Positions 13,584 to 14,489 of a stretch of 14,489 nt of DNA are shown piece by piece. The stretch spans positions 1-14,489 of the forward strand of contig CAKQXI010000046.1 of the NCBI GenBank assembly GCA_934281565.1. The letters are read 5' to 3'. This stretch comes from an uncultured Prevotella sp. (lineage in GTDB: Bacteria; Bacteroidota; Bacteroidia; Bacteroidales; Bacteroidaceae). The notes below the pieces were generated by a model. It searched no databases, was not told the origin of the DNA, and saw only the letters and a list, made by a program, of their open reading frames with translations. Position 1 is the stretch's first letter. Each line of letters starts with the position of its first letter. The position numbers were made by a program, and so were the translations under genes.

Positions 13584-14489
13584 ATGAAAAAGTTAGTTTT
13601 AATGTTTGCAGCTGCTGCAATGGCAGTATCAGTATCAGCTCAGACTACTACTGAAAGCAAATTCTTAGACAATTGGTACGTTGGCGTTAACGTTGGCGGT
13701 GCTGTTAAGACAACTCACACAGCTTGGATGAAGAACATCAATCCAAGTGCTGGTATTCGCCTTGGTAAGTGGATTACTCCAGTATATGGTGTTGTAGCAG
13801 AGGCTGACCTCTATGCAAGAAACCGTAAGTTCGGTCCAGAGAGCAAGACTTTGGTTCGTGCAGCAAGCGGTAAGATCATGGGTACTTTGAATGCTACAAA
13901 CTTGATCTACGGTTACGCTGGTGAGCCACGTTTCTTCGAGGTTATCCCAGTTGCTGGTGTAGGTGCATTGCACTCTTTCAACAACCACAATTTGAAGAAC
14001 TTGAACGCTCTTACTGCTAACGTAGGTATTGACTTCGCTGTTAACTTCGGTGCAAACAAGGAGTGGCAGGCATACTTGGAGCCATCTATGAACTGGTTCC
14101 TCCACGACAACTTGGGCGCTTGCGACGGTGTTCAGTTCGACGTAAACAAGTCTGCATTCCAGGTTAAGATTGGTGTTAACTATAAGTTCAAGAACTCTAA
14201 CGGTTCTCACAACTTCACAATCGCTCAGCTCCGCGACCAGGCAGAGATCGACGGTTTGAACGGTCAGATCAACAACCTCCGCAACGACTTGAACAACAAG
14301 GATGCTCAGCTTTCTGCTAAGGACAAGAAGATCTCTGATCTTGAGAACGCTCTTGACGAGTGCAACAAGAAGCCTAAGTATGAGAAGCCAGCTACAGCTA
14401 CAAACCTTCAGCCAACAGTATTGTTCCGTCAGGGCAAGGCAGTTGTTGATCGTAGCCAGCTCGCTAACGTAGAGATGATTGCTCAGTAC
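13584..14489 (+). CDS. OmpA-family outer membrane protein, partial (3' end outside window)
   Basis: 302 codons are open to the window edge, so the end is missing. The signal peptide is clear (MKKLVLMFAAAAMAVSVSA, cleavage before QT). Residues ~28-205 have alternating short beta strands ending on aromatic residues (WYVGVNVGG, SAGIRLGKWI, YGVVAEADLYA, FQVKIGVNYKF), fitting an eight-stranded outer membrane barrel. Residues ~213-262 are a heptad-like coiled coil (IAQLRDQAEIDGLNGQ and on), a hinge in many Bacteroidetes OmpA proteins. From ~277 PTVLFRQGKAVVDRSQ begins the peptidoglycan-binding OmpA C-terminal domain. It would tie the outer membrane to the cell wall. Codon choice is unlike its neighbours, with uniform AAC, GAC, CGT/CGC, GGT and CTC use, as in very highly expressed genes. 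It has its own promoter and a strong terminator upstream. Confidence 0.92.
   Translation, partial: MKKLVLMFAAAAMAVSVSAQTTTESKFLDNWYVGVNVGGAVKTTHTAWMKNINPSAGIRLGKWITPVYGVVAEADLYARNRKFGPESKTLVRAASGKIMGTLNATNLIYGYAGEPRFFEVIPVAGVGALHSFNNHNLKNLNALTANVGIDFAVNFGANKEWQAYLEPSMNWFLHDNLGACDGVQFDVNKSAFQVKIGVNYKFKNSNGSHNFTIAQLRDQAEIDGLNGQINNLRNDLNNKDAQLSAKDKKISDLENALDECNKKPKYEKPATATNLQPTVLFRQGKAVVDRSQLANVEMIAQY

Overview
The window looks like a chromosomal segment of a Bacteroidetes bacterium, most likely Prevotella/Segatella. The reasons are the Bacteroidetes-type promoters (TTTG, 20 nt, TAnnTTTG), the start sites without strong Shine-Dalgarno sequences, the fused DAHP synthase-chorismate mutase with the mutase at the C-terminus, the GH20 hexosaminidase with a discoidin-like tail, and an OmpA protein of Prevotella type. 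The genus is an inference from general resemblance. No database search was possible.

Layout. Bases 1-2016 (minus strand) hold a MATE efflux pump followed 14 nt later by an AraC-family regulator that runs off the left edge. A divergent promoter region (2017-2138) separates them from a secreted beta-N-acetylhexosaminidase (2139-4151, plus). Bases 4152-4570 hold no large gene but carry a complete attenuation-type control region: promoter, a 25-residue leader peptide with 8 Tyr/Phe codons among 9, an antiterminator pairing, and a strong intrinsic terminator. Bases 4571-10208 are a same-strand aromatic amino acid cluster: prephenate dehydratase (pheA), a PLP aminotransferase, DAHP synthase-chorismate mutase, prephenate dehydrogenase (tyrA), and a GltD/NfnB-like flavoprotein. 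Together these cover the first committed step (DAHP), chorismate to prephenate, both prephenate branches, and the final transamination to Phe and Tyr. The leader peptide would therefore sense both end products of the operon it controls.

Bases 10306-10893 encode a small secreted protein of unknown function with its own promoter. Then come ffh (SRP54, 11003-12343) and folD (12391-13269), closed by a strong terminator at 13312-13348. The right end is a highly expressed-looking OmpA-family porin (13584 to the edge, incomplete) behind its own promoter and an A/T-rich leader.

The most notable items are (1) the Tyr/Phe dual leader-peptide attenuator in front of the aromatic operon, and (2) in-register heptanucleotide repeat arrays (CTATNAA and TGTTGAA/CATTCAA families) filling three intergenic gaps, two of them arranged as arms around a small GC hairpin. 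No CRISPR array, insertion sequence, tRNA or rRNA was seen.
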